This document shows, one piece after another, positions 8,108-20,866 of a DNA stretch of 64,000 nt. This DNA comes from Buteo buteo (lineage: Eukaryota > Chordata > Aves > Accipitriformes > Accipitridae). The notes beneath the pieces are model-generated. The model was given only the letters and a program-made list of their open reading frames with translations. It had not been told where the DNA came from and searched no databases. The stretch's first letter is position 1; each line of letters opens with the position of its first letter. The DNA lies in contig NC_134177.1 of assembly GCF_964188355.1 (NCBI RefSeq), positions 26,435,745 through 26,499,744 of the forward strand, in the 5' to 3' direction. The translations under genes were made by a program, and so were the position numbers.

Positions 8108-11100
8108 GATATGACATCTCTGGGAAAGCACAGATCCCCAGTGCTGTTGTGCCTGTGAATAGGCTGCCAAGGGAAGGTGAGGACCAGCAACAGCTTTCAG
8201 GGCTGGCACATTTCTTGTAGGAGGAATAGCCAGACGTTTGCCTTTTCGGAAACAGGCTCTGCCGAGAACGAGCACCGTGAGATATGACATCTCTGGGAAA
8301 GCACAGATCCCCAGTGCTGTTGTGCCTGTGAATAGGCTGCCAAGGGAAGGTGAGGACTAGCAACAGCTTTCAGGGCTGGCACATTTCTTGTAGGAGGAAT
8401 AGCCAGACGTTTGCCTTTTGGGAAACAGGCTCTGCCGAGAACGAGCACCGTGAGATATGACATCTCTGGGAAAGCACAGATCCCCAGTGCTGTTGTGCCT
8501 GTGAATAGGCTGCCAAGGGAAGGTGAGGACCAGCAACAGCTTTCAGGGCTGGCACATTTCTTGTAGGAGGAATAGCCAGACGTTTGCCTTTTCGGAAACA
8601 GGCTCTGCCGAGAACGAGCACCGTGAGATATGACATCTCTGGGAAAGCACAGATCCCCAGTGCTGTTGTGCCTGTGAATAGGCTGCCAAGGGAAGGTGAA
8701 GACCAGCAACACCTTTCAGGGCTGTCCCCTTCCTTGTGGGAGAAGGATCCGGACGTTTGCGTTTTCGGAAACAGGCTCTGCCGAGAACGAGCACCGTGAG
8801 ATATGACATCTCTGGGAAAGCACAGATCCCCAGTGCTGTTGTGCCTGTGAATAGGCTGCCAAGGGAAGGTGAGGACCAGCAACTGCTATCAGGGCTGCCA
8901 CATTTCTTGTAGGAGGAATAGCCAGACGTTTGCCTTTTAGGAAACAGGCTCTGCCGAGAACGAGCACCGTGAGATATGACATCTCTGGGAAAGCACAGAT
9001 CCCCAGTGCTGTTGTGCCTGTGAATAGGCTGCCAAGGGAAGGTGAGGACCAGCAACAGCTTTCAGGGCTGGCACATTTCTTGTAGGAGGAATAGCCAGAC
9101 GTTTGCCTTTTAGGAAACAGGCTCTGCCGAGAACGAGCACCGTGAGATATGACATCTCTGGGAAAGCACAGATCCCCAGTGCTGTTGTGCCTGTGAATAG
9201 GCTGCCAAGGGAAGGTGAAGACCAGCAACACCCTTCAGGGCTGTCCCCTTCCTTGTGGGAGAAGGATCAGGACGTTTGCATTTTCGGAAACAGGCTCTGC
9301 CGAGAACGAGCACCGTGAGATATGACATCTCTGGGAAAGCACAGATCCCCAGTGCTGTTGTGCCTGTGAATAGACTGCCAAGGGAAGGTGAGGACCAGCA
9401 ACAGCTTTCAGGGCTGGCACATTTCTTGTAGGAGGAATAGCCAGACGTTTGCCTTTTGGGAAACAGGCTCTGCCGAGAACGAGCACCGTGAGATATGACA
9501 TCTCTGGGAAAGCACAGATCCCCAGTGCTGTTGTGCCTGTGAATAGGCTGCCAAGGGAAGGTGAGGACCAGCAACATCTTTCAGGGCTGGCACATTTCTT
9601 ATAGGAGGAATAGCCAGACGTTTGCCTTTTAGGAAACAGGCTCTGCCGAGAACGAGCACCGTGAGATATGACATCTCTGGGAAAGCACAGATCCCCAGTG
9701 CTGTTGTGCCTGTGAATAGGCTGCCAAGGGAAGGTGAGGACTAGCAACAGCTTTCAGGGCTGGCACATTTCTTGTAGGAGGAATAGCCAGACGTTTGCCT
9801 TTTAGGAAACAGGCTCTGCCGAGAACGAGCACCGTGAGATATGACATCTCTGGGAAAGCACAGATCCCCAGTGCTGTTGTGCCTGTGAATAGGCTGCCAA
9901 GGGAAGGTGAGGACCAGCAACTGCTATCAGGGCTGCCACATTTCTTGTAGGAGGAATAGCCAGACGTTTGCCTTTTCGGAAACAGGCTCTGCCGAGAACG
10001 AGCACCGTGAGATATGACATCTCTGGGAAAGCACAGATCCCCAGTGCTGTTGTGCCTGTGAATAGGCTGCCAAGGGAAGGTGAGGACCAGCAACAGATTT
10101 CAGGGCTGGCACATTTCTTGTAGGAGGAATAGCCAGACGTTTGCCTTTTAGGAAACAGGCTCTGCCGAGAACGAGCACCGTGAGATATGACATCTCTGGG
10201 AAAGCACAGAACCCCAGTGCTATTGTGCCTGTGAATAGGCTGCCAAGGGAAGGTGAGGACCAGCAACAGCTTTCAGGGCTGCCACATTTCTTGTAGGAGG
10301 AATAGCCAGACGTTTGCCTTTTCGGAAACAGGCTCTGCCGAGAACGAGCACCGTGAGATATGACATCTCTGGGAAAGCACAGATCCCCAGTGCTGTTGTG
10401 CCTGTGAATAGGCTGCCAAGGGAAGGTGAAGACCAGCAACAGCTTTCAGGGCTGTCCCCTTCCTTGTGGGAGAAGGATCCGGACGTTTGCCTTTTCGGAA
10501 ACAGGCTCTGCCGAGAACGAGCACCGTGAGATATGACATCTCTGGGAAAGCACAGATCCCCAGTGCTGTTGTGCCTGTGAATAGGCTGCCAAGGGAAGGT
10601 GAGGACCAGCAACATCTTTCAGGGCTGGCACATTTCTTATAGGAGGAATAGCCAGACGTTTGCCTTTTAGGAAACAGGCTCTGCCGAGAACGAGCACCGT
10701 GAGATATGACATCTCTGGGAAAGCACAGATCCCCAGTGCTGTTGTGCCTGTGAATAGGCTGCCAAGGGAAGGTGAAGACCAGCAACACCTTTCAGGGCTG
10801 TCCCCTTCCTTCTGGGAGAAGGATCCGGACGTTTGCCTTTCGGAAAGAGGCTCTGCCGAGAACGAGCACCGTGAGATATGACATCTCTGGGAAAGCACAG
10901 ATCCCCAGTGCTGTTGTGCCTGTGAATAGGCTGCCAAGGGAAGGTGAGGACCAGCAACAGCTTTCAGGGCTGCCACATTTCTTGTAGGAGGAATAGCCAG
11001 ATGTTTGCCTTTTTTTGAAACAGGCTCTGCTGAGAACGAGCACCATGAGATATGACATCTCTGGGAAAGCACAGATCCCCAGTGCTGTTGTGCCTGTGAA

Positions 11101-14094
11101 TAGGCTGCCAAGGGAAGGTGAGGACCAGCAACAGCTTTCAGGGCTGGCACATTTCTTGTAGGAGGAATAGCCAGACGTTTGCCTTTTAGGAAACAGGCTC
11201 TGCCGAGAACGAGCACCGTGAGATATGACATCTCTGGGAAAGCACAGATCCCCAGTGCTGTTGTGCCTGTGAATAGACTGCCAAGGGAAGGTGAGGACCA
11301 GCAACAGCTTTCAGGGCTGTCCCCTTCCTTGTGGGAGAAGGATCCGGAAGTTTGCCTTTTGGGAAACAGGCTCTGCCGAGAACGAGCACCATGAGATATG
11401 ACATCTCTGGGAAAGCACAGATCCCCAGTGCTGTTGTGCCTGTGAATAGGCTGCCAAGGGAAGGTGAGGACCAGCAACAGCTTTCAGGGCTGGCACATTT
11501 CTTATAGGAGGAATAGATAGACCTTTGCCTTTTCGGAAACAGGCTCTGCCGAGAACGAGCACCGTGAGATATGACATCTCTGGGAAAGCACAGATCCCCA
11601 GTGCTGTTGTGCCTGTGAATAGGCTGCCAAGGGAAGGTGAAGACCAGCAACACCTTTCAGGGCTGTCCCCTTCCTTGTGGGAGAAGGATCCGGACGTTTG
11701 CGTTTTCGGAAACAGGCTCTGCCGAGAACGAGCACCGTGAGATATGACATCTCTGGAAAAGCACAGATCCCCAGTGCTGTTGTGCCTGTGAATAGGCTGC
11801 CAAGGGAAGGTGAGGACCAGCAACAGCTTTCAGGGCTGCCACATTTCTTGTAGGAGGAATAGCCAGACGTTTGCCTTTTCGGAAACAGGCTCTGCCGAGA
11901 ACGAGCACCGTGAGATATGACATCTCTGGGAAAGCACAGATCCCCAGTGCTGTTGTGCCTGTGAATAGGCTGCCAAGGGAAGGTGAGGACCAGCAACAGC
12001 TTTCAGGGCTGGCACATTTCTTGTAGGAGGAATAGCCAGACGTTTGCCTTTTAGGAAACAGGCTCTGCCGAGAACGAGCACCGTGAGATATGACATCTCT
12101 GGGAAAGCACAGATCCCCAGTGCTGTTGTGCCTGTGAATAGGCTGCCAAGGGAAGGTGAAGACCAGCAACACCTTTCAGGGCTGTCCCCTTCCTTGTGGG
12201 AGAAGGATCCGGACGTTTGCCTTTTCGGAAACAGGCTCTGCCGAGAACGAGCACCGTGAGATATGACATCTCTGGGAAAGCACAGATCCCCAGTGCTGTT
12301 GTGCCTGTGAATAGGCTGCCAAGGGAAGGTGAGGACCAGCAACAGCTTTCAGGGCTGCCACATTTCTTGTAGGAGGAATAGCCAGACGTTTGCCTTTTCG
12401 GAAACAGGCTCTGCCGAGAACGAGCACCGTGAGATATGACATCTCTGGGAAAGCACAGATCCCCAGTGCTGTTGTGCCTGTGAATAGGCTGCCAAGGGAA
12501 GGTGAGGACCAGCAACAGCTTTCAGGGCTGGCACATTACTTGTAGGAGGAATAGCCAGACGTTTGCCTTTTCGGAAACAGGCTCTGCCGAGAACGAGCAC
12601 CGTGAGATATGACATCTCTGGGAAAGCACAGATCCCCAGTGCTGTTGTGCCTGTGAATAGGCTGCCAAGGGAAGGTGAAGACCAGCAACACCTTTCAGGG
12701 CTGTCCCCTTCCTTGTGGGAGAAGAATCCGGACGTTTGCGTTTTCGGAAACAGGCTGTGCCGAGAACGAGCACCGTGAGATATGACATCTCTGGGAAAGC
12801 ACAGATCCCCAGTGCTGTTGTGCCTGTGAATAGGCTGCCAAGGGAAGGTGAGGACTAGCAACAGCTTTCAGGGCTGCCACATTTCTTGTAGGAGGAATAG
12901 CCAGACCTTTGCCTTTTGGGAAACAGGCTCTGCCGAGAACGAGCACCGTGAGATATGACATCTCTGGGAAAGCACAGATCCCCAGTGCTGTTGTGCCTGT
13001 GAATAGGCTGCCAAGGGAAGGTGAGGACCAGCAACATCTTTCAGGGCTGGCACATTTCTTGTAGGAGGAATAGCCAGACGTTTGCCTTTTCGGAAACAGG
13101 CTCTGCCGAGAACGAGCACCGTGAGATATGACATCTCTGGGAAAGCACAGATCCCCAGTGCTGTTGTGCCTGTGAATAGGCTGCCAAGGGAAGGTGAAGA
13201 CCAGCAACACCTTTCAGGGCTGTCCCCTTCCTTGTGGGAGAAGGATCCGGACGTTTGCGTTTTCGGAAACAGGCTCTGCCGAGAACGAGCACCGTGAGAT
13301 ATGACATCTCTGGGAAAGCACAGATCCCCAGTGCTGTTGTGCCTGTGAATAGGCTGCCAAGGGAAGGTGAGGACCAGCAACAGCTTTCAGGGCTGCCACA
13401 TTTCTTGTAGGAGGAATAGCCAGACGTTTGCCTTTTCGGAAACAGGCTCTGCCGAGAACGAGCACCGTGAGATATGACATCTCTGGGAAAGCACAGATCC
13501 CCAGTGCTGTTGTGCCTGTGAATAGGCTGCCAAGGGAAGGTGAAGACCAGCAACAGCTTTCAGGGCTGGCACATTTCTTGTAGGAGGAATAGCCAGACGT
13601 TTGCCTTTTAGGAAACAGGCTCTGCCGAGAACGAGCACCGTGAGATATGACATCTCTGGGAAAGCACAGATCCCCAGTGCTGTTGTGCCTGTGAATAGGC
13701 TGCCAAGGGAAGGTGAAGACCAGCAACACCTTTCAGGGCTGTCCCCTTCCTTGTGGGAGAAGGATCCGGACGTTTGCCTTTTCGGAAACAGGCTCTGCCG
13801 AGAACGAGCACCGTGAGATATGACATCTCTGGGAAAGCACAGATCCCCAGTGCTGTTGTGCCTGTGAATAGGCTGCCAAGGGAAGGTGAGGACCAGCAAC
13901 AGCTTTCAGGGCTGCCACATTTCTTGTAGGAGGAATAGCCAGACGTTTGCGTTTTCGGAAACAGGCTCTGCCGAGAACGAGCACCGTGAGATATGACATC
14001 TCTGGGAAAGCACAGATCCCCAGTGCTGTTGTGCCTGTGAATAGGCTGCCAAGGGAAGGTGAGGACCAGCAACAGCTTTCAGGGCTGGCACATT
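7440..14094 (+). repeat. Large higher-order unit, copy 2
   Basis: This is the second tandem copy of the unit that starts at base 1. It is four monomers shorter because the duplication seen at about 4,265-5,646 in copy 1 is single here. Similarity ends at about 14,094, where this copy reads CATTACTTG while copy 1 at 7,347 continues CATTTCTTATAGG. Part of it (about 7,500-11,500) also recurs at 24,980-29,000 and 29,130-33,150, and 11,500-15,200 recurs at 33,150-36,800 (offset 21,629). Confidence 0.85.
10836..11016 (+). repeat. Compensating indel pair, copy 2
   Basis: Identical in form to the pair at 3397-3577: CCTTTCGGAAAGAGG at 10836-10850 and a T7 run at 11010-11016. The offset is exactly 7,439 bp, so it was carried along by the large duplication. 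Confidence 0.9.
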
Positions 14095-14335
14095 ACTTGT
14101 AGGAGGAATAGCCAGACGTTTGCCTTTTCGGAAACAGGCTCTGCCGAGAACGAGCACCGTGAGATATGACATCTCTGGGAAAGCACAGATCCCCAGTGCT
14201 GTTGTGCCTGTGAATAGGCTGCCAAGGGAAGGTGAAGACCAGCAACACCTTTCAGGGCTGTCCCCTTCCTTGTGGGAGAAGAATCCGGACGTTTGCGTTT
14301 TCGGAAACAGGCTGTGCCGAGAACGAGCACCGTGA
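11525..14335 (+). repeat. 519-bp A-A-B trimer run
   Basis: Class B landmarks recur at 11525, 12044, 12563, 13082, 13601 and 14120, all 519 bp apart. Within it, blocks of three trimers repeat at 1,557 bp: about 11,830-12,780 matches 13,387-14,335. The GAAGAATCCGG sub-variant of B with CTGTGCCGAG marks one trimer in three. Confidence 0.85.
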
Positions 14336-15724
14336 GATATGACATCTCTGGGAAAGCACAGATCCCCAGTGCTGTTGTGCCTGTGAATAGGCTGCCAAGG
14401 GAAGGTGAGGACTAGCAACAGCTTTCAGGGCTGCCACATTTCTTGTAGGAGGAATAGCCAGACCTTTGCCTTTTGGGAAACAGGCTCTGCCGAGAACGAG
14501 CACCGTGAGATATGACATCTCTGGGAAAGCACAGATCCCCAGTGCTGTTGTGCCTGTGAATAGGCTGCCAAGGGAAGGTGAGGACCAGCAACAGCTTTCA
14601 GGGCTGCCACATTTCTTGTAGGAGGAATAGCCAGACGTTTGCCTTTTCGGAAACAGGCTCTGCCGAGAACGAGCACCGTGAGATATGACATCTCTGGGAA
14701 AGCACAGATCCCCAGTGCTGTTGTGCCTGTGAATAGGCTGCCAAGGGAAGGTGAGGACCAGCAACAGCTTTCAGGGCTGGCACATTACTTGTAGGAGGAA
14801 TAGCCAGACGTTTGCCTTTTGGGAAACAGGCTCTGCCGAGAACGAGCACCGTGAGATATGACATCTCTGGGAAAGCACAGATCCCCAGTGCTGTTGTGCC
14901 TGTGAATAGGCTGCCAAGGGAAGGTGAGGACCAGCAACAGCTTTCAGGGCTGTCCCCTTCCTTGTGGGAGAAGGATCCGGACGTTTGCCTTTTCAGAAAC
15001 AGGCTCTGCCGAGAACGAGCACCGTGAGATATGACATCTCTGGGAAAGCACAGATCCCCAGTGCTGTTGTGCCTGTGAATAGGCTGCCAAGGGAAGGTGA
15101 AGACCAGCAACACCTTTCAGGGCTATCCCCTTCCTTGTGGGAGAAGGATCCGGACGTTTGCGTTTACGGAAACAGGCTCTGCCGAGAACGAGCACCGTGA
15201 GATATGACATCTCTGGGAAAGCACAGATCCCCAGTGCTGTTGTGCCTGTGAATAGACTGCCAAGGGAAGGTGAGGACCAGCAACAGCTTTCAGGGCTGGC
15301 ACATTTCTTGTAGGAGGAATAGCCAGACGTTTGCCTTTTCGGAAACAGGCTCTGCCGAGAACGAGCACCGTGAGATATGACATCTCTGGGAAAGCACAGA
15401 TCCCCAGTGCTGTTGTGCCTGTGAATAGGCTGCCAAGGGAAGGTGAGGACCAGCAACAGCTTTCAGGGCTGGCACATTTCTTGTAGGAGGAATAGCCAGA
15501 CGTTTGCCTTTTCGGAAACAGGCTCTGCCGAGAACGAGCACCGTGAGATATGACATCTCTGGGAAAGCACAGATCCCCAGTGCTGTTGTGCCTGTGAATA
15601 GGCTGCCAAGGGAAGGTGAGGACCAGCAACAGCTTTCAGGGCTGCCACATTTCTTATAGGAGGAATAGCCAGACGTTTGCCTTTTCGGAAACAGGCTCTG
15701 CCGAGAACGAGCACCGTGAGATAT

Positions 15725-15732
15725 GAGATCTC
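15725..15732. other. GAGATCTC palindrome variant (copy 1)
   Basis: C to G turns GAGATATGACATCTC into GAGATATGAGATCTC, creating a perfect 8-bp palindrome with a BglII site (AGATCT) absent from ordinary monomers. Confidence 0.9.
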
Positions 15733-16546
15733 TGGGAAAGCACAGATCCCCAGTGCTGTTGTGCCTGTGAATAGGCTGCCAAGGGAAGGTGAGGACTAGC
15801 AACAGCTTTCAGGGCTGGCACATTTCTTGTAGGAGGAATAGCCAGACGTTTGCCTTTTGGGAAACAGGCTCTGCCGAGAACGAGCACCGTGAGATATGAC
15901 ATCTCTGGGAAAGCACAGATCCCCAGTGCTGTTGTGCCTGTGAATAGGCTGCCAAGGGAAGGTGAAGACCAGCAACAGCTTTCAGGGCTGGCACATTTCT
16001 TATAGGAGGAATAGCCAGACGTTTGCGTTTTCGGAAACAGGCTCTGCCGAGAACGAGAACCGTGAGATATGACATCTCTGGGAAAGCACAGATCCCCAGT
16101 GCTGTTGTGCCTGTGAATAGGCTGCCAAGGGAAGGTGAAGACCAGCAACACCTTTCAGGGCTGTCCCCTTCCTTGTGGGAGAAGGATCCGGACGTTTGCG
16201 TTTTCGGAAACAGGCTCTGCCGAGAACGAGCACCGTGAGATATGACATCTCTGGGAAAGCACAGATCCCCAGTGCTGTTGTGCCTGTGAATAGGCTGCCA
16301 AGGGAAGGTGAAGACCAGCAACAACTTTCAGGGCTGTCCCCTTCCTTGTGGGAGAAGGATCCGGACGTTTGCGTTTTCGGAAACAGGCTCTGCCGAGAAC
16401 GAGCACCGTGAGATATGACATCTCTGGGAAAGCACAGATCCCCAGTGCTGTTGTGCCTGTGAATAGGCTGCCAAGGGAAGGTGAGGACCAGCAACAGCTT
16501 TCAGGGCTGGCACATTTCTTATAGGAGGAATAGCCAGACGTTTGCC

Positions 16547-16553
16547 TTTTTTT
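16547..16553 (+). repeat. Unpaired +1 T7 monomer
   Basis: CCTTTTTTTGAAAC replaces CCTTTTCGGAAAC and shifts the repeat register by one base. GACG, GCCGAG and CCGTGAG are all retained in this copy. Confidence 0.9.
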
Positions 16554-17931
16554 GAAACAGGCTCTGCCGAGAACGAGCACCGTGAGATATGACATCTCTG
16601 GGAAAGCACAGATCCCCAGTGCTGTTGTGCCTGTGAATAGGCTGCCAAGGGAAGGTGAGGACCAGCAACATCTTTCAGGGCTGGCACATTTCTTGTAGGA
16701 GGAATAGCCAGACGTTTGCCTTTTCGGAAACAGGCTCTGCCGAGAACGAGCACCGTGAGATATGACATCTCTGGGAAAGCACAGATCCCCAGTGCTGTTG
16801 TGCCTGTGAATAGGCTGCCAAGGGAAGGTGAGGACCAGCAACAGCTTTCAGGGCTGGCACATTACTTGTAGGAGGAATAGCCAGACGTTTGCCTTTTGGG
16901 AAACAGGCTCTGCCGAGAACGAGCACCGTGAGATATGACATCTCTGGGAAAGCACAGATCCCCAGTGCTGTTGTGCCTGTGAATAGGCTGCCAAGGGAAG
17001 GTGAAGACCAGCAACACCTTTCAGGGCTGTCCCCTTCCTTGTGGGAGAAGGATCCGGACGTTTGCCTTTTCGGAAACAGGCTCTGCCGAGAACGAGCACC
17101 GTGAGATATGACATCTCTGGGAAAGCACAGATCCCCAGTGCTGTTGTGCCTGTGAATAGGCTGCCAAGGGAAGGTGAGGACCAGCAACAGCTTTCAGGGC
17201 TGCCACATTTCTTGTAGGAGGAATAGCCAGACGTTTGCCTTTTCGGAAACAGGCTCTGCCGAGAACGAGCACCGTGAGATATGACATCTCTGGGAAAGCA
17301 CAGATCCCCAGTGCTGTTGTGCCTGTGAATAGGCTGCCAAGGGAAGGTGAAGACCAGCAACAGCTTTCAGGGCTGGCACATTTCTTATAGGAGGAATAGC
17401 CAGACGTTTGCGTTTTCGGAAACAGGCTCTGCCGAGAACGAGAACCGTGAGATATGACATCTCTGGGAAAGCACAGATCCCCAGTGCTGTTGTGCCTGTG
17501 AATAGGCTGCCAAGGGAAGGTGAAGACCAGCAACACCTTTCAGGGCTGTCCCCTTCCTTGTGGGAGAAGGATCCGGACGTTTGCGTTTTCGGAAACAGGC
17601 TCTGCCGAGAACGAGCACCGTGAGATATGACATCTCTGGGAAAGCACAGATCCCCAGTGCTGTTGTGCCTGTGAATAGGCTGCCAAGGGAAGGTGAAGAC
17701 CAGCAACAACTTTCAGGGCTGTCCCCTTCCTTGTGGGAGAAGGATCCGGACGTTTGCGTTTTCGGAAACAGGCTCTGCCGAGAACGAGCACCGTGAGATA
17801 TGACATCTCTGGGAAAGCACAGATCCCCAGTGCTGTTGTGCCTGTGAATAGGCTGCCAAGGGAAGGTGAGGACCAGCAACAGCTTTCAGGGCTGGCACAT
17901 TTCTTATAGGAGGAATAGCCAGACGTTTGCC

Positions 17932-17938
17932 TTTTTTT
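17932..17938 (+). repeat. Unpaired +1 T7 monomer
   Basis: Second copy of the T7 monomer at 16547, 1,385 bp downstream. It has the same CpG-retaining form. Confidence 0.9.
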
Positions 17939-20527
17939 GAAACAGGCTCTGCCGAGAACGAGCACCGTGAGATATGACATCTCTGGGAAAGCACAGATCC
18001 CCAGTGCTGTTGTGCCTGTGAATAGACTGCCAAGGGAAGGTGAGGACCAGCAACAGCTTTCAGGGCTGGCACATTTCTTATAGGAGGAATAGCCAGACGT
18101 TTGCCTTTTAGGAAACAGGCTCTGCCGAGAACGAGCACCGTGAGATATGACATCTCTGGGAAAGCACAGATCCCCAGTGCTGTTGTGCCTGTGAATAGGC
18201 TGCCAAGGGAAGGTGAAGACCAGCAACACCTTTCAGGGCTGTCCCCTTCCTTGTGGGAGAAGAATCCGGACGTTTGCGTTTTCGGAAACAGGCTGTGCCG
18301 AGAACGAGCACCGTGAGATATGACATCTCTGGGAAAGCACAGATCCCCAGTGCTGTTGTGCCTGTGAATAGGCTGCCAAGGGAAGGTGAGGACTAGCAAC
18401 AGCTTTCAGGGCTGCCACATTTCTTGTAGGAGGAATAGCCAGACGTTTGCCTTTTGGGAAACAGGCTCTGCCGAGAACGAGCACCGTGAGATATGACATC
18501 TCTGGGAAAGCACAGATCCCCAGTGCTGTTGTGCCTGTGAATAGGCTGCCAAGGGAAGGTGAGGACCAGCAACATCTTTCAGGGCTGGCACATTTCTTGT
18601 AGGAGGAATAGCCAGACGTTTGCCTTTTCGGAAACAGGCTCTGCCGAGAACGAGCACCGTGAGATATGACATCTCTGGGAAAGCACAGATCCCCAGTGCT
18701 GTTGTGCCTGTGAATAGGCTGCCAAGGGAAGGTGAGGACCAGCAACAGCTTTCAGGGCTGGCACATTACTTGTAGGAGGAATAGCCAGACGTTTGCCTTT
18801 TGGGAAACAGGCTCTGCCGAGAACGAGCACCGTGAGATATGACATCTCTGGGAAAGCACAGATCCCCAGTGCTGTTGTGCCTGTGAATAGGCTGCCAAGG
18901 GAAGGTGAAGACCAGCAACACCTTTCAGGGCTGTCCCCTTCCTTGTGGGAGAAGGATCCGGACGTTTGCCTTTTCGGAAACAGGCTCTGCCGAGAACGAG
19001 CACCGTGAGATATGACATCTCTGGGAAAGCACAGATCCCCAGTGCTGTTGTGCCTGTGAATAGGCTGCCAAGGGAAGGTGAGGACCAGCAACAGCTTTCA
19101 GGGCTGCCACATTTCTTGTAGGAGGAATAGCCAGACGTTTGCCTTTTCGGAAACAGGCTCTGCCGAGAACGAGCACCGTGAGATATGACATCTCTGGGAA
19201 AGCACAGATCCCCAGTGCTGTTGTGCCTGTGAATAGGCTGCCAAGGGAAGGTGAGGACTAGCAACAGCTTTCAGGGCTGGCACATTTCTTGTAGGAGGAA
19301 TAGCCAGACGTTTGCCTTTTGGGAAACAGGCTCTGCCGAGAACGAGCACCGTGAGATATGACATCTCTGGGAAAGCACAGATCCCCAGTGCTGTTGTGCC
19401 TGTGAATAGGCTGCCAAGGGAAGGTGAGGACCAGCAACAGCTTTCAGGGCTGGCACATTTCTTGTAGGAGGAATAGCCAGACGTTTGCCTTTTCGGAAAC
19501 AGGCTCTGCCGAGAACGAGCACCGTGAGATATGACATCTCTGGGAAAGCACAGATCCCCAGTGCTGTTGTGCCTGTGAATAGGCTGCCAAGGGAAGGTGA
19601 AGACCAGCAACACCTTTCAGGGCTGTCCCCTTCCTTGTGGGAGAAGGATCCGGACGTTTGCGTTTTCGGAAACAGGCTGTGCCGAGAACGAGCACCGTGA
19701 GATATGACATCTCTGGGAAAGCACAGATCCCCAGTGCTGTTGTGCCTGTGAATAGGCTGCCAAGGGAAGGTGAGGACCAGCAACTGCTATCAGGGCTGCC
19801 ACATTTCTTGTAGGAGGAATAGCCAGACGTTTGCCTTTTAGGAAACAGGCTCTGCCGAGAACGAGCACTGTGAGATATGACATCTCTGGGAAAGCACAGA
19901 TCCCCAGTGCTGTTGTGCCGGTGAATAGGCTGCCAAGGGAAGGTGAGGACCAGCAACAGCTTTCAGGGCTGGCACATTTCTTGTAGGAGGAATAGCCAGA
20001 CGTTTGCCTTTTAGGAAACAGGCTCTGCCGAGAACGAGCACCGTGAGATATGACATCTCTGGGAAAGCACAGATCCCCAGTGCTGTTGTGCCTGTGAATA
20101 GGCTGCCAAGGGAAGGTGAAGACCAGCAACACCTTTCAGGGCTGTCCCCTTCCTTGTGGGAGAAGGATCCGGACGTTTGCCTTTTCGGAAACAGGCTCTG
20201 CCGAGAACGAGCACCGTGAGATATGACATCTCTGGGAAAGCACAGATCCCCAGTGCTGTTGTGCCTGTGAATAGGCTGCCAAGGGAAGGTGAAGACCAGC
20301 AACACCCTTCAGGGCTGTCCCCTTCCTTGTGGGAGAAGGATCAGGACGTTTGCATTTTCGGAAACAGGCTCTGCCGAGAACGAGCACCGTGAGATATGAC
20401 ATCTCTGGGAAAGCACAGATCCCCAGTGCTGTTGTGCCTGTGAATAGGCTGCCAAGGGAAGGTGAGGACCAGCAACATCTTTCAGGGCTGCCACATTTCT
20501 TATAGGAGGAATAGCCAGACGTTTGCC

Positions 20528-20534
20528 TTTTTTT
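20528..20534 (+). repeat. Unpaired +1 T7 monomer, CTGAG form
   Basis: T7 run followed by CTCTGCTGAG, so CpG 132 is lost, while GACG and CCGTGAG are retained. Intermediate between the 16547 and 3571 forms. Confidence 0.88.
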
Positions 20535-20840
20535 GAAACAGGCTCTGCTGAGAACGAGCACCGTGAGATATGACATCTCTGGGAAAGCACAGATCCCCAG
20601 TGCTGTTGTGCCTGTGAATAGACTGCCAAGGGAAGGTGAGGACCAGCAACAGCTTTCAGGGCTGGCACATTTCTTATAGGAGGAATAGCCAGACGTTTGC
20701 CTTTTCGGAAACAGGCTCTGCCGAGAACGAGCACCGTGAGATATGACATCTCTGGGAAAGCACAGATCCCCAGTGCTGTTGTGCCTGTGAATAGGCTGCC
20801 AAGGGAAGGTGAGGACTAGCAACAGCTTTCAGGGCTGGCA

Positions 20841-20866
20841 CATTTCTTGTGGGAGAAGAATCCGGA
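20841..20866 (+). repeat. Hybrid monomer, A left half joined to B right half
   Basis: CATTTCTTGT of class A runs directly into GGGAGAAGAATCCGG of class B, so the switch falls in the shared CTTGT (monomer 83-87). The left side also has the class A GACTAGC variant. Recombination or conversion between classes within one monomer is the simplest reading. Confidence 0.85.

Larger units (their letters stand above)
15860..18015 (+). repeat. Tandem duplication with 1,385-bp offset (8 monomers + 1)
   Basis: About 15,860-16,630 matches 17,245-18,015 at an offset of 1,385 bp, eight monomers plus one base. Both copies contain the rare AACGAGAACCGTG variant, the CAACAACTTTC variant and a +1 T7 monomer (16547-16553 and 17932-17938). 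The T7 insertion accounts for the extra base in the offset. Divergence begins at AATAGGCTGCC (16,630) against AATAGACTGCC (18,015). Confidence 0.8.

Noticed and set aside
16547..16553. RNA polymerase III terminator at the T7 runs
   Set aside because: Four or more Ts can end pol III transcription, but I see no A or B box upstream, so there is no transcript for it to end.
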